64,000 nucleotides of DNA, taken from the NCBI GenBank assembly GCA_963698435.1, contig CAVOQV010000016.1:1-64000 (forward strand). The letters are read 5' to 3'. The notes beneath the pieces were generated by a model, which saw only the letters and a program-made list of their open reading frames with translations, was not told where the DNA came from and ran no database searches. Numbering within the stretch: position 1 is the first letter of the stretch; each line of letters starts with the position of its first letter. Source of the DNA: Sva-07 sp963698435. Lineage in GTDB: Bacteria; Actinomycetota; Acidimicrobiia; Acidimicrobiales; Ilumatobacteraceae. This document shows positions 45,561-55,181 of the stretch, piece after piece. Position numbers and translations under genes: made by a program.

Positions 45561-47078
45561 ATGAGCCCGGGCGAGCGACCGCGCATCGTCGTCGTCGGTC
45601 TGGGCCCGGGCGGCCACGACCACGTGACCTTGGAGACCCGCGGCGCGATCGAGCGGGCGACGCACCGCTACCTGCGCACGTCGATTCATCCGTCGGCCGA
45701 CCTCGTGCCCGACGCCGTCACGTTCGACCACCTCTACGAGACTGCCGACACCTTCGACGACGTCTACACCGAGATCGCCTCGTCGCTGGTCGGGGCAGCC
45801 ACCGAATACGGCGAGATCCTCTACGCCGTGCCCGGATCGCCACTCGTGCTGGAACGCACGGTGCGGTATCTGAGGGAGAGCGACGACATCGACCTCGTCG
45901 TGCTCCCCGCTCTGTCGTTCCTCGACATCGCGTGGGCGCGCCTCGGCATCGATCCCGTCGACGCCGGCGTCCGCCTCGTCGACGGCCACGAGTTCTCCAC
46001 CGCTGCCGCCGGCGAACGCGGCCCACTGCTGGTAGCGCACACCCACGCGAACTGGGTGCTGTCGGACATCAAGCTGGCGGTCGACGAAGCCGGCGGCGAC
46101 GAGCCCGTGACAATCCTGCACGCACTCGGCACCCCCGACGAACTGATCGTCGAGGTGGCCTGGGCCGACCTCGATCGCACGATCGACGCCGACCACCTCA
46201 CCTCGCTCTGGATCCCCCGACTCGCCGCGCCCGTCGGCGCTGCCTACATTCGCTTCCACGAGTTGACGCGCACCTTGCGCGAACAGTGTCCGTGGGACGT
46301 CGAACAGACCCACCACTCGTTGATCCCTCACCTCCTGGAAGAGGCCTATGAAGTGGTCGACGCCATCCAGGCGCTCGACGCGGCCGGGTCGCAGGGCGCA
46401 GACGATGCAACGAGCATCGACAGTGCCCGCATCGGCTCGGAGAGCGCCGACGCGGATGCCGATCTGATCGAGGAACTCGGAGACCTGCTGTACCAGATCG
46501 AGTTCCACGCGACGATCGCCGAGCAGGAGGGCCGCTTCACGATCGCCGACGTCGCCAACGGGATCCACGACAAGCTGGTGCGGCGCCATCCGCACGTGTT
46601 CGGCGATCTGGTCGGCAGCGATCTCGACACTGGCGAGGTGCTGTCGAACTGGGACGACATCAAACGCCAGGAGAAGTCACGTACCTCGGTGTTCGACGGG
46701 ATCCCACGGTCGATGCCTGCGCTCGCCTACGCCGCCAAGGTCGGAACCAAGGCATCGAAGGTCGGTTTCGACTGGCCAGACGTCGACGGCGCCTTCCCGA
46801 AGATCGCCGAGGAGACCGCCGAGCTCCACGAGGCGATCGATCATCCCGACGACGACACCGCGACTGCTGACGAGCTCGGCGACTTGTTGTTCGCGGTCGT
46901 CAACGTTGCCCGCCACTTGCGCATCGATCCCGAACTGGCGCTTCGTGCGGCGACCGACAAGTTCCGCACTCGCTTCGAAGGCGTCGAGCGACTGGCGCTC
47001 GAGCGTTCGATCGATCTACGCGCGGCCGACCTCGCAACACTCGACGGCCTGTGGGACGAGATCAAGTCGATCAGCTGA
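45561..47078 (+). CDS. mazG: YabN-type fusion: SAM methylase-like domain plus MazG
   Basis: 505 residues. Residues 1-205 have the tetrapyrrole (corrin/porphyrin) methylase fold (RIVVVGLGPGGHDHVTLETR, YAVPGSPLVLERTV, DGHEFS). The rest carries two MazG modules: the first with REQCPWDVEQTHHSLIPHLL and EELGDLLYQIEFHA, split by a Ser/Asp/Ala-rich insert of about 30 residues, the second with EETAELHEAI and ADELGDLLFAVVNVARHL. MazG hydrolyses non-canonical NTPs to limit damage and control (p)ppGpp. The fusion matches Bacillus YabN; the role of its methylase-like part is unknown. It begins two bases after the lipoprotein stop. Confidence 0.88.
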   Translation: MSPGERPRIVVVGLGPGGHDHVTLETRGAIERATHRYLRTSIHPSADLVPDAVTFDHLYETADTFDDVYTEIASSLVGAATEYGEILYAVPGSPLVLERTVRYLRESDDIDLVVLPALSFLDIAWARLGIDPVDAGVRLVDGHEFSTAAAGERGPLLVAHTHANWVLSDIKLAVDEAGGDEPVTILHALGTPDELIVEVAWADLDRTIDADHLTSLWIPRLAAPVGAAYIRFHELTRTLREQCPWDVEQTHHSLIPHLLEEAYEVVDAIQALDAAGSQGADDATSIDSARIGSESADADADLIEELGDLLYQIEFHATIAEQEGRFTIADVANGIHDKLVRRHPHVFGDLVGSDLDTGEVLSNWDDIKRQEKSRTSVFDGIPRSMPALAYAAKVGTKASKVGFDWPDVDGAFPKIAEETAELHEAIDHPDDDTATADELGDLLFAVVNVARHLRIDPELALRAATDKFRTRFEGVERLALERSIDLRAADLATLDGLWDEIKSIS

Positions 47079-47115
47079 TCGGCGCCAGATGGCCGCGATC
47101 GAGCTGCGGCCGTGT

Positions 47116-48252
47116 TCAGCGGCTGCGGTGATCGACGACCGGTGAGGCTTCCGGCCCCGGCGGCGGTTGGGCGGCGAATGCGGCCAGCGTCTGCTCCCAT
47201 TCGGTGCGCCAGCGCATCCAACGCAGTTCGATCACCTCGTCGAACACCGTCGTGGCCCGCCACGTGGTCATGGCGAACATCAGCGCCGGCACGCCGTAGA
47301 GGACTGCGACCTGCGCTGTCCGTTCCAGATCGGTGAAGCCGTTGTCGGCGAGCAGATCGTGCAAGCCGAGCGCCATCGCGCCGATCACACCGACACTGGT
47401 GAGCACCGGCAACCAGAACCACGCGGCGACGACACCGACCGGCGCGCCGATGCGGTGGGCCTGGCGCACGTGGTAGCGGAACGGCAGCCAGACGAGCACG
47501 AAGCACACCAACAGTGCACCGACGGCGACCGCGATCGCGATCGCATCGTCGGTGTCGTCCCCGAAGCGCTCGCGAATGCGATCGATGACGGCCACGGCTG
47601 CGACGGGTGCAGCGAACGCTCCGATCCAGAGCGCGACGGCCACCGATGCACGCGACGGCTGCTGATACCGAGTCGCGGGCACCAGACGGGCCGCATCGAG
47701 CATGGCCAGTGCGCTCCAACCGACGAGCATCACGGCGGCCATCACGTGGGGAATCACCACGAACAGCACGTCCATGCCGCCCGGAACGGCGTACTCGCGG
47801 AGAAGCACCACGGCGATGCCGACCAACTGTGAGAGGGCGAGCAGGTAGCGCAACCACCATGTGGCGAACAGCCGGGGCGGCGGCTCGGACCGCAACGGTG
47901 TGAACGAGTGACCAGTGAAGGGATCCAGCACGAGTTCGTCGGGGCCCGGTGCCGGTGGCTGCGACATCGCCGACTGAGCTGCGGGAACGGGCACCGTCGG
48001 CCCCACTGGCTGCGACGCAGGGGTCGGCAGTTGCTCCGGCACGCGTGACGGCGCGGTCGACGGTGAGTCGGAGGGTGGCACCACCGGGGTCGATTCAGAG
48101 GGAGCCGCAGGTACCGGAGGCGCTGGTACCGGAGGCGCGGTCGGGGCGGGATCGGCGGGCGGCGGGGGCGGGCGGCGGGACCCAACCGGCGGGGGTGGGG
48201 CCGTCCCATCGGGCGGCGGCACCCGAGGAAGATCGTCGCTCGCCGATGTCAT
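47116..48252 (-). CDS. Pro-rich DUF4328-like membrane protein
   Basis: 378 residues. The first 120 are proline-rich and disordered, followed by about six membrane helices, among them LLALSQLVGIAVVLL, VIPHVMAAVMLVGWSAL and VAVGALLVCFVLVWLPF. Such a layout is common in actinobacterial DUF4328 proteins; no catalytic motif is visible. Its ATG overlaps the stop of the upstream membrane gene as ATGA, so the two are coupled and may form a complex. Function unknown. Confidence 0.65.
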   Translation of the reverse strand: MTSASDDLPRVPPPDGTAPPPPVGSRRPPPPPADPAPTAPPVPAPPVPAAPSESTPVVPPSDSPSTAPSRVPEQLPTPASQPVGPTVPVPAAQSAMSQPPAPGPDELVLDPFTGHSFTPLRSEPPPRLFATWWLRYLLALSQLVGIAVVLLREYAVPGGMDVLFVVIPHVMAAVMLVGWSALAMLDAARLVPATRYQQPSRASVAVALWIGAFAAPVAAVAVIDRIRERFGDDTDDAIAIAVAVGALLVCFVLVWLPFRYHVRQAHRIGAPVGVVAAWFWLPVLTSVGVIGAMALGLHDLLADNGFTDLERTAQVAVLYGVPALMFAMTTWRATTVFDEVIELRWMRWRTEWEQTLAAFAAQPPPGPEASPVVDHRSR

Positions 48253-49970
48253 CGCAAGGGCCTGGCCTCGGACGGTGGTGCGGCGCTGTCGCGCGACGCA
48301 GCGCGGGCATCGACGAGCATGTTGTGGTGGTCGGCCTCGTGCCGAATCGAGCGGGACAGCGCGTGGCAGGCGTCGGTCACGGCGAGCGTCGAGCACAGCT
48401 GGATGAGCGCGCCGATCGCCAAGTATCCGGACAAGCGCCCGACGTCGGTGGTCGTCACCGAGTCGGGCAGGCGCAACAACCCGCCCAGGCCCTGCACGTG
48501 AACCAGCAACAGCACGCCCAGGACGTACACGATCCGCAGGGGCGTTCGGCGCGCCCCGACGGCGTCTGCACTGCGCTCGAGCACCAGGAACGGTACGGCG
48601 AGCACCGCCGCCTGGGCGGCGAATCCCAGCACGACCCGACCCGTCGTGGCGTCGGCGATCACCCGGTCGGCGATCCACCAGACCGCGCCCGCCGCCAGGG
48701 GCCAGCACAGGGCGGCGAACACGGGATTGAAGCGTCGGCCGGAGGTCCTGCGCACGTTGATCACGGTCACGAACGTCCAGGCGAACACCGCCACGAGCAA
48801 CGCTGCGATCACGCCGCTCGACGCTGCGCGCAGCGCATCGAGAGCGTCCCACGTCCGATCACGTTCCACGGGCAGGACGCCGGTCTCGCGCGAATCCATC
48901 CACAACATGCCGGTGACGATCGCACCGACGAGGCTCAGCAGCGCTTGTCCTGCCACGAGCGTCACCATCACGAGTCGGAGCAGTTCGGCGCCGGGCAGCG
49001 TGTCGATGCGCTGGGTCATCGACACGCGTCGTTCGGCGGACGAGCCCGCGGCCTTGCGGGGGGTCGGCGCCGGTGCGCCGAGGCGACGGGCAGCGGCGAC
49101 CGTGATCGCATCCTCCACCGAAGACGCAGCTCGCCAGGCGAGCAACACCGTGATGACACAGGGGGCGATGGCGACAACGGCAACGACCCACAGCGGCACC
49201 CAACCTCCGACGTCCGAGGCGTCGGTGGTGTCATCGACGGCGGCGTACCGCAGCGCAACGATCGAGGCGACGCCGACCAGCGCCATGACCACCGGCACCC
49301 ACATCCACTGGGCAACCCGGACGGTGTATCCACCGACCTGACGCACGACGCCGGCCAGGTGATACATCGGTCGGTAGGTCATCGGGATGGCCAGCAACAG
49401 CGCCACGACGGCGACAGCGAGCGGCACCGCCGAGACGGTCTGGTCGGGATCGGTCCCGGCACGTTCGCCCAGGACCACCACCACGCCGACCGCGACGGCA
49501 ACGAACACGAACGGCACGAACCAGGCGCGCACGGCGGTGGCCGGGTCGGGAAGATTCGCTCGGTTGGCCGGCTCGACGAGACGCCGAGCGTTCGCTGTCG
49601 TGGTCCAGGTCCAGCCCAGAACGCACAGTGCCGCGACGACGCCGGCGGCGACCGACATCCACATCAACGAGTTCGACCACGGCTGGTCGTCGGTCAGCTG
49701 CCGCACCTGCGACCCCATCAGCGCGAATGTGGTCACCAGCGCCATCGCGCCGGCGATCCGCCAGGGCGCCATGGGCCGCAGCGAAACGGATGCACTCGCA
49801 CGCGCCGGTGGTTTCAGCTGGCCGCTCTGCGACGAGGGCGACGGCGCGACGCTCGTCCGAGCACGACTCGAATCGACGTTCGGCGGTGGCGGTGGCGGTG
49901 GCGGTGAAGAGACCGTCATCGTCGCCGTGATCGGCCCCGCGGGCGCGACCGGACCCACGGGCGGCGGCAT
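48249..49970 (-). CDS. Large Pro-rich polytopic membrane protein (DUF4328-like)
   Basis: 573 residues with a proline-rich N-terminus (SSPPPPPPPPN) and about twelve predicted membrane helices, arranged as two halves of about six that look like a duplication of the downstream protein. It contains no recognised catalytic motif. The start ATG at 49970 has no clear ribosome binding site. Coupled by ATGA to the next gene and convergent with mazG through it. Function unknown. Confidence 0.6.
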   Translation of the reverse strand: MPPPVGPVAPAGPITATMTVSSPPPPPPPPNVDSSRARTSVAPSPSSQSGQLKPPARASASVSLRPMAPWRIAGAMALVTTFALMGSQVRQLTDDQPWSNSLMWMSVAAGVVAALCVLGWTWTTTANARRLVEPANRANLPDPATAVRAWFVPFVFVAVAVGVVVVLGERAGTDPDQTVSAVPLAVAVVALLLAIPMTYRPMYHLAGVVRQVGGYTVRVAQWMWVPVVMALVGVASIVALRYAAVDDTTDASDVGGWVPLWVVAVVAIAPCVITVLLAWRAASSVEDAITVAAARRLGAPAPTPRKAAGSSAERRVSMTQRIDTLPGAELLRLVMVTLVAGQALLSLVGAIVTGMLWMDSRETGVLPVERDRTWDALDALRAASSGVIAALLVAVFAWTFVTVINVRRTSGRRFNPVFAALCWPLAAGAVWWIADRVIADATTGRVVLGFAAQAAVLAVPFLVLERSADAVGARRTPLRIVYVLGVLLLVHVQGLGGLLRLPDSVTTTDVGRLSGYLAIGALIQLCSTLAVTDACHALSRSIRHEADHHNMLVDARAASRDSAAPPSEARPLR

Positions 49971-50116
49971 GTTCGCGCCCGCGGTCGAGGATCCAACGGT
50001 TCCATGTCGTCGTCATCGGCCGGCTGGGTGAACAACTTGAGGAAATCTGCCCGACGTCACCGCTGCGATGCCACGGGCGGGTCGAACGGCTCTCGGATCA
50101 CGACCAGCTCCTCCGA

Positions 50117-50122
50117 TACGTT
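50117..50122 (+). promoter_or_regulatory. -10 box, leaderless eno
   Basis: TACGTT six bases before the ATG at 50129. Confidence 0.65.
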
Positions 50123-50128
50123 GGGGAC

Positions 50129-51406
50129 ATGAGCGAGATCCTCAGCATCACCGGGCGCGAGATCCTGGATTCCCGTGGAAACCCGACCGTCGAGGTCGAG
50201 GTGCTCCTCGACTCGGGCTCCCTGGGACGGGCAGCGGTCCCGTCCGGTGCATCGACTGGTGAACACGAAGCGGTCGAATTCCGCGACGGGGGCGAACGAT
50301 ACGGCGGCAAGGGTGTGCTGCGAGCCGTCGGCTTCGTCAACGACGACATCGCCGACGCACTCGAGGGGTTCGACGCCACCGATCAGCGGTTCCTCGATCG
50401 CGTGATGCTCGACCTCGACGGCACCGACAACAAGGCTCGCCTCGGCGCCAACGCGATCTTGGGCACCAGCCTTGCGATCGCGAAGGCGGCCGCAATCGAA
50501 CTCGACGTGCCGCTCTACAGGTACCTCGGTGGACCGAATGCCCACGTGCTCCCGGTGCCGATGATGAACGTCATCAACGGTGGCGTGCACGCCGACAACT
50601 CGATCGACCTCCAGGAGTTCATGGTGATGCCTGTCGGGGCGCCCAGTTTCTCCGAGGCGCTGCGATGGGGAACCGAGACCTACCACGTACTCAAAGGTGT
50701 CATCCACGACCGCGGACTCTCGACAGCGGTCGGCGACGAGGGAGGCTTCGCGCCGAACCTCGACTCGAACGAGGAAGCGATCAAGGTGCTCGTCGAGGCG
50801 ATCACCAAGGCCGGATTCACACCCGGTGACGACATCGCCATCGCCCTCGACCCAGCCACCAGCGAGATCTTCCGCGATGGCGCCTACCACCTCACCGGAG
50901 AAGGAAAGGTGTTGTCGCCGTCGGAGATGACCGAGTACTGGAAGCGTCTCGTCGACGCCTATCCGATCGTGTCGATCGAGGACGCGATGGACGAGAACGA
51001 CTGGGAGGGCTGGGCCACGCTGACCGCCGCGATCGGCGACAAGGTGCAGCTCGTGGGCGACGACCTCTTCGTCACCAACTCGGCGCGCCTGCAGATGGGC
51101 ATCGACCAGAAGGTGGCCAACTCGATCCTGGTCAAGGTCAACCAGATCGGCTCGCTCACCGAGACGCTCGACACCGTGCAGTTGGCCACCCGCCACGGCT
51201 ACACCTCGGTGATGAGCCACCGCTCCGGAGAGACCGAGGACGCGACCATCGCCGACCTCGCCGTCGCCACCAACTGCGGTCAGATCAAGACCGGCGCTCC
51301 GGCGCGCAGCGATCGAGTCGCAAAGTACAACCAGCTGCTGCGCATCGAATCCGAGCTCGGCGACACCGCCGAGTACCGCGGTCGATCCGCCCTCGCACCA
51401 CTCTGA
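50129..51406 (+). CDS. eno: Enolase
   Basis: 425 residues; converts 2-phosphoglycerate to phosphoenolpyruvate. Signatures: REILDSRGNPTVEVEV, AAVPSGASTGEHEAVE, VGDEGGFAPNL, SIEDAMDENDWEGW, and the catalytic lysine in SILVKVNQIGSLTETL followed by SHRSGETED. The -10 box lies six bases before the ATG, so the mRNA should be leaderless although this is normally a highly expressed enzyme. It sits between mazG and the FtsB/DivIC-like gene as in mycobacteria. Confidence 0.96.
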   Translation: MSEILSITGREILDSRGNPTVEVEVLLDSGSLGRAAVPSGASTGEHEAVEFRDGGERYGGKGVLRAVGFVNDDIADALEGFDATDQRFLDRVMLDLDGTDNKARLGANAILGTSLAIAKAAAIELDVPLYRYLGGPNAHVLPVPMMNVINGGVHADNSIDLQEFMVMPVGAPSFSEALRWGTETYHVLKGVIHDRGLSTAVGDEGGFAPNLDSNEEAIKVLVEAITKAGFTPGDDIAIALDPATSEIFRDGAYHLTGEGKVLSPSEMTEYWKRLVDAYPIVSIEDAMDENDWEGWATLTAAIGDKVQLVGDDLFVTNSARLQMGIDQKVANSILVKVNQIGSLTETLDTVQLATRHGYTSVMSHRSGETEDATIADLAVATNCGQIKTGAPARSDRVAKYNQLLRIESELGDTAEYRGRSALAPL

Positions 51407-51457
51407 CCGCTCGGCCCCACCACGACGTGGTGGCCGCGCGGTCCAGTTCGCGCTCGT

Positions 51458-51571
51458 CCGAACCCCGCGATGAGCGAACCGACCAGATACGCGCCTCTCG
51501 CTCATCGCAACCCACCGACCCGAACCCCGCGATGAGCGAACCGACCGAATGTGCGCCTCTCGCTCATCGCA
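51458..51571 (+). repeat. Two 62-bp tandem palindromic repeats between eno and the ftsB-like gene
   Basis: Units at 51458-51519 and 51520-51571. Each has perfect arms GCGATGAGCGA and TCGCTCATCGC (51467-51477 with 51498-51508; 51529-51539 with 51560-51570), with loops that differ between copies. Confidence 0.9.
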
Positions 51572-51622
51572 GGCAGGTGAACGTGCCACGGAATTCATGG
51601 TGCTTCCTGCGACAATGGCGAC

Positions 51623-52120
51623 GTGAGTCGGTCGAAGACCACCTCGATCCCGAGGCCGAAGGTACCTGCCAACGCGTCCGACGAAGGTCGTTCGCGCCTC
51701 GGTGACTTCACGCGGCCCATCCCGGTCGAGAAGCGGATCTTCCGGCGGCCGAAGCTCGCCCTGTTCGGCGGCGCCTTCGTCCTGTTGGTGATCGGCACGA
51801 TCGCAGCCGCGGTGTTCATCCTGCCCATGGGCACCTGGTTCGACCAGGGTGACCAACTCGTCCAGCGCCAGGCCGAACTCGACGAGTTGCAGCGCGTCAA
51901 CGGCCAGCTGTCCGGCGAGGTCGAGCGGCTGCGCACCGACGACGGCATTCGCGAAGCCGCACGTGAGGAGATCGGCTTCGTGGAGGAAGGCGACCAGCGA
52001 TCGACGATCCTGCCCCTTCCCCCGGTGCCACGCGATCTCCCCGACGGATGGCCCTACAACGTGGTCACCCAGATCTTCGCCGCCCGCACGGCTGGGCCCG
52101 CGCCCGCCGTCGCCGACTAG
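51623..52120 (+). CDS. FtsB/DivIC-like septum formation initiator
   Basis: 165 residues: a basic cytoplasmic N-terminus, one membrane helix (LALFGGAFVLLVIGTIAAAVFIL), a coiled coil (QLVQRQAELDELQRVNGQLSGEVERL) and the conserved end IREAAREEIGFVEEGD typical of FtsB/DivIC. It should act in the FtsQLB divisome complex. The GTG at 51623 has GACAAT six bases upstream, so it is possibly leaderless. Same place relative to eno as Rv1024 in Mycobacterium tuberculosis. Confidence 0.85.
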   Translation: MSRSKTTSIPRPKVPANASDEGRSRLGDFTRPIPVEKRIFRRPKLALFGGAFVLLVIGTIAAAVFILPMGTWFDQGDQLVQRQAELDELQRVNGQLSGEVERLRTDDGIREAAREEIGFVEEGDQRSTILPLPPVPRDLPDGWPYNVVTQIFAARTAGPAPAVAD

Positions 52121-52177
52121 GTTGCGCTCACGTCAGTCCGACGAATCGATCACACGTCACACCACAAGGGGGCACAC

Positions 52178-54472
52178 GTGGCCGGCAGCATCCTGGGGAC
52201 CCGAGTTCAGCGCAAGGAAGACCCCAAGTTCCTCACCAGCGGCGGCATGTACGTCGACGACCTGCAGGACGACCTGCTCAGCGGCGCCCTTCACGTCGTG
52301 TATGCGCGCTCGGCCGTCGCGCACGGCACGATCCTGTCGATCGACGTCGACGGCGCCAAGGACATGCCCGGCGTGGTCGGCGTGTTCACAGCGGAGTCGC
52401 TCGGACTCGAGCCGGTGCCATCCCAGTTCAACCCCACCGTGGCCCGAACCCTGCTCGCCAGCGACAAGGTCCGCTTCGTCGGTGAACCGGTCGTTGCGAT
52501 CGTCGCCGAGACCCTCGCGCAGGCCACCGATGCCGCCGAGATGGTGTTCGTCGACGTCGACTTCCTCCCGGCGTTGGTCGACATCGAGGCATCGATGGCC
52601 TCGGAGTCCTTGATCTACGAAGCTGCCGGCTCGAACGCCGTGTTCGACACGACGGTCCTCGGTATGCCCGAGAACACCGACACCGACGAGTACTTCAAGG
52701 ACTGCGAGGTCGTCGTCACCGGTCGCTTCCTCAACCAGCGCGTCGCCCCGTGCCCGTTGGAGGTTCGAGGTTCGGCGGCCACCTGGGTCGACGGGCGCCT
52801 CCATCAGTGGCTGTCCACCCAACACGCCCAGGGCGTCAAGACTCCGATCGCGGCGGCGAATGGCGTCGATCCCGACGTCGTCAGGGTGATCACCCCCGAT
52901 GTCGGCGGGGCGTTCGGCGCCAAGATCGGCACCTACGCCGAGGAGATGCTGCTCGGCCCGATCTCGAAGGCACTCGGACGGCCGGTGCGGTGGCGCGAGA
53001 CGCGCAGCGAGTCGATGATGAACATGGGCCACGGCCGCAGCCAGCTGCAGTACGCCACCATCGGCGGTACCCGCGAGGGCAAGGTCACCCACTACCAGCT
53101 GCATCTGTTCCAGGACGCCGGTGCCTTCATGGACATCGGAGGCGTGCTCGGCTTCGCATTCACCCGGCCGATGTCCTCCGCCGTCTACGACATCCCCAAC
53201 ATCGAGGTGCGCGCGACGACCGTGCTCACCAACACGACCCCGACGGTGCCCTACCGCGGCGCGGGTCGTCCCGAGGCGACCGCAGCAGCCGAGCGGGCGA
53301 TGGACATGTTCGCCGCCGAGATCGGCAAGGATCCCGCCGAGGTCCGGCGGATGAACCTCATCCCGAAGTTTCTCGACACGCATACGACAGCGATCGGCCA
53401 GACCTACGACGTCGGTGACTACGAAGGTGCGCTCGACAAGGCGCTCGAAGCGGCCGGCTACGCGGAGCTCCGCGCCGAGCAGGCGCGCCGCCGTGAGGCC
53501 GGCGACGACAAACAGCTCGGCATCGGTGTGTGCGTCTACGTCGAGATCACCGGTGGCGTCGACCCGATGGGCGAGGCAGCCAAGATCGAGGTGCAAGACG
53601 ACGGATCCGCGCTCGTCTACACCGGCACCTCGCCGCACGGCCAGGGCCACGACACGTCATGGTCGATGATCGCCAGCGAACAGACCGGCATTCCGATGGA
53701 TCAGATCACGCTGATCTGGGGCGACACCGATCTCGTGCCGGAAGGTGGCGGCACGATGGGTTCGCGCTCGCTGCAGCAGGGCGGCGTGGCCGTCAACAAG
53801 GCGTCGATCGAGTTGGTCGAGAAAGCTCAGAAGTTGGCGGCCTCACTGTTGGAGGCCGACGAGGCCGACATCGTGCTCGACAAGGACAACGGCGCGTTCC
53901 ACGTCGCCGGTACACCGGCGGTCGCCAAGACATGGGCCGATCTCGCCGTTGCGGCGAAGGGCCAGGGCGACGATCTGACGATCGACACGCGATTCGACGC
54001 CGGTCAGGGGACCTTCCCCTTCGGAGCGCACGTCGCCGTGGTCGAGGTCGACACGGGAACTGGCCACGTGCGACATCTGCGCCAGGTCGCCTGCGACGAT
54101 GCCGGCCGCGTCGTCAACCCGATGCTGCTCGACGGCCAGATCCACGGTGGCATCGCCCAAGGCACCGCGCAGGCTCTGCTCGAAGAGGTGCGCTACGACG
54201 AGGACGGCAACCCGGTCACGTCCAACCTCGCCGACTACGGGATGATCTCGGCCACCGAGCTGCCGAGCTTCGAGGTCATCCACATGGAGACGCCGACGTT
54301 CGTCAACGAACTCGGCGTGAAAGGCATCGGCGAGTCGGGCACGATCGGCTCGACACCGGCTGTGCAGTCAGCGGTCGTCGACGCGCTGAGCCACCTCGGC
54401 GTCCGCCACCTCGACATGCCCGCCACCGCAGAGAAGGTCTGGCGCGCCATCCAATCCGCGCAGACGAGCTGA
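52178..54472 (+). CDS. Xanthine dehydrogenase family molybdopterin-binding subunit (orphan)
   Basis: 764 residues of the molybdenum hydroxylase large-subunit family. N-terminal aldehyde-oxidase a/b hammerhead region (RKEDPKFLTSGGMYVDDL), then cofactor motifs DVGGAFGAKIG, PYRGAGRPEAT, GTSPHGQGHDTSWS and GTMGSRSLQQGG, and the catalytic glutamate in VKGIGESGTIGSTPA. It has PYRGAGR rather than AYRCSFR, so it is not a form I CO dehydrogenase. No FeS or FAD subunit is adjacent; it may use those encoded at 57.4 and 60.4 kb. AAGGGGG precedes the GTG start. Substrate unknown. Confidence 0.88.
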   Translation: MAGSILGTRVQRKEDPKFLTSGGMYVDDLQDDLLSGALHVVYARSAVAHGTILSIDVDGAKDMPGVVGVFTAESLGLEPVPSQFNPTVARTLLASDKVRFVGEPVVAIVAETLAQATDAAEMVFVDVDFLPALVDIEASMASESLIYEAAGSNAVFDTTVLGMPENTDTDEYFKDCEVVVTGRFLNQRVAPCPLEVRGSAATWVDGRLHQWLSTQHAQGVKTPIAAANGVDPDVVRVITPDVGGAFGAKIGTYAEEMLLGPISKALGRPVRWRETRSESMMNMGHGRSQLQYATIGGTREGKVTHYQLHLFQDAGAFMDIGGVLGFAFTRPMSSAVYDIPNIEVRATTVLTNTTPTVPYRGAGRPEATAAAERAMDMFAAEIGKDPAEVRRMNLIPKFLDTHTTAIGQTYDVGDYEGALDKALEAAGYAELRAEQARRREAGDDKQLGIGVCVYVEITGGVDPMGEAAKIEVQDDGSALVYTGTSPHGQGHDTSWSMIASEQTGIPMDQITLIWGDTDLVPEGGGTMGSRSLQQGGVAVNKASIELVEKAQKLAASLLEADEADIVLDKDNGAFHVAGTPAVAKTWADLAVAAKGQGDDLTIDTRFDAGQGTFPFGAHVAVVEVDTGTGHVRHLRQVACDDAGRVVNPMLLDGQIHGGIAQGTAQALLEEVRYDEDGNPVTSNLADYGMISATELPSFEVIHMETPTFVNELGVKGIGESGTIGSTPAVQSAVVDALSHLGVRHLDMPATAEKVWRAIQSAQTS

Positions 54473-54479
54473 ACACCCG

Positions 54480-54514
54480 ATGCAACGATTGGTGTCAGAC
54501 ACCAGTCGTTGCAT
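54480..54514. repeat. 35-base loopless palindrome after the orphan large subunit
   Basis: Arms ATGCAACGATTGGTGTC (54480-54496) and GACACCAGTCGTTGCAT (54498-54514), one mismatch, single central A. Its TGGTGTC-GACACCA core resembles the repeat at 57308-57322. Confidence 0.85.
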
Positions 54515-54539
54515 GCCCGGCATCAGAGGAGACCGATCA

Positions 54540-55113
54540 ATGACATCGACCACCGACCGGACCGACACCGAGCATCCGCGCACGTCGTTCACGACGTTCG
54601 AGGAATCGACCGCCGAGGACTGGGCGATCATCGCGCCTCAGCTGGCGATCACGCAGTCGTTCGTGGCCGAACGCGTCATCGACCTCATGCGCGCCCTCGA
54701 GTTCGACCACGGTGGGTTCCCCGTGAACCGGCTTGAACACAGCTTGCAGACCGCCACCCGGGCAGAGAAGGACGGCCGCGACGACGAGTACGTGCTGTGC
54801 GCCCTGCTGCACGACATCGGTGACACGCTCAGTCCGTACAGTCATCCCGACATCGCCGCCGGCATCCTCAAGCCGTTCGTGTCCGAAGCCAACCACTTCA
54901 TGGTGAAGCACCACGGCGAGTTCCAGGGCTACTACTTCTGGGACTACATCGGACTCGACAAGAACGCCCGAGAGGCACCGCGACTCGCCGTACTTCGAAT
55001 ACACCGAAGAGTTCTGCGCGAAGTACGACCAGACGGCCTTCGACGCCGACTACGTCAGCAACCCGCTGGAGCACTACGAGCCGCTGATCCGCGAACTCCT
55101 CCGCGGTCGCTGA
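54540..55113 (+). CDS. HD-domain protein, PhnZ/MIOX-like, frameshifted
   Basis: 190 residues after correction. HD-type metal motif LEHSLQTATRAEKDGRDDEYV and CALLHDIGD, with further histidines in YSHPDIAAG and VKHHGEF. The layout resembles the HD-fold mixed-valent diiron oxygenases (PhnZ, myo-inositol oxygenase) more than nucleotide phosphohydrolases; this is an inference. One extra base near 54974 after KNARE shifts the frame; without it HRDSPYFEYTEEFCAKYDQ continues to the stop at 55113. AGAGGAG precedes the ATG at 54540. Confidence 0.7.
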
Positions 55114-55168
55114 TGCCTCGCGGCTGAACACCCGCCGGGCAATCCGGAACCGAGGCCCCACCGCGGGC

Positions 55169-55174
55169 TACCGT
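55169..55174 (+). promoter_or_regulatory. -10 box, leaderless K+ channel gene
   Basis: TACCGT seven bases before the GTG at 55182. Confidence 0.65.
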
Positions 55175-55181
55175 CGGCCGC

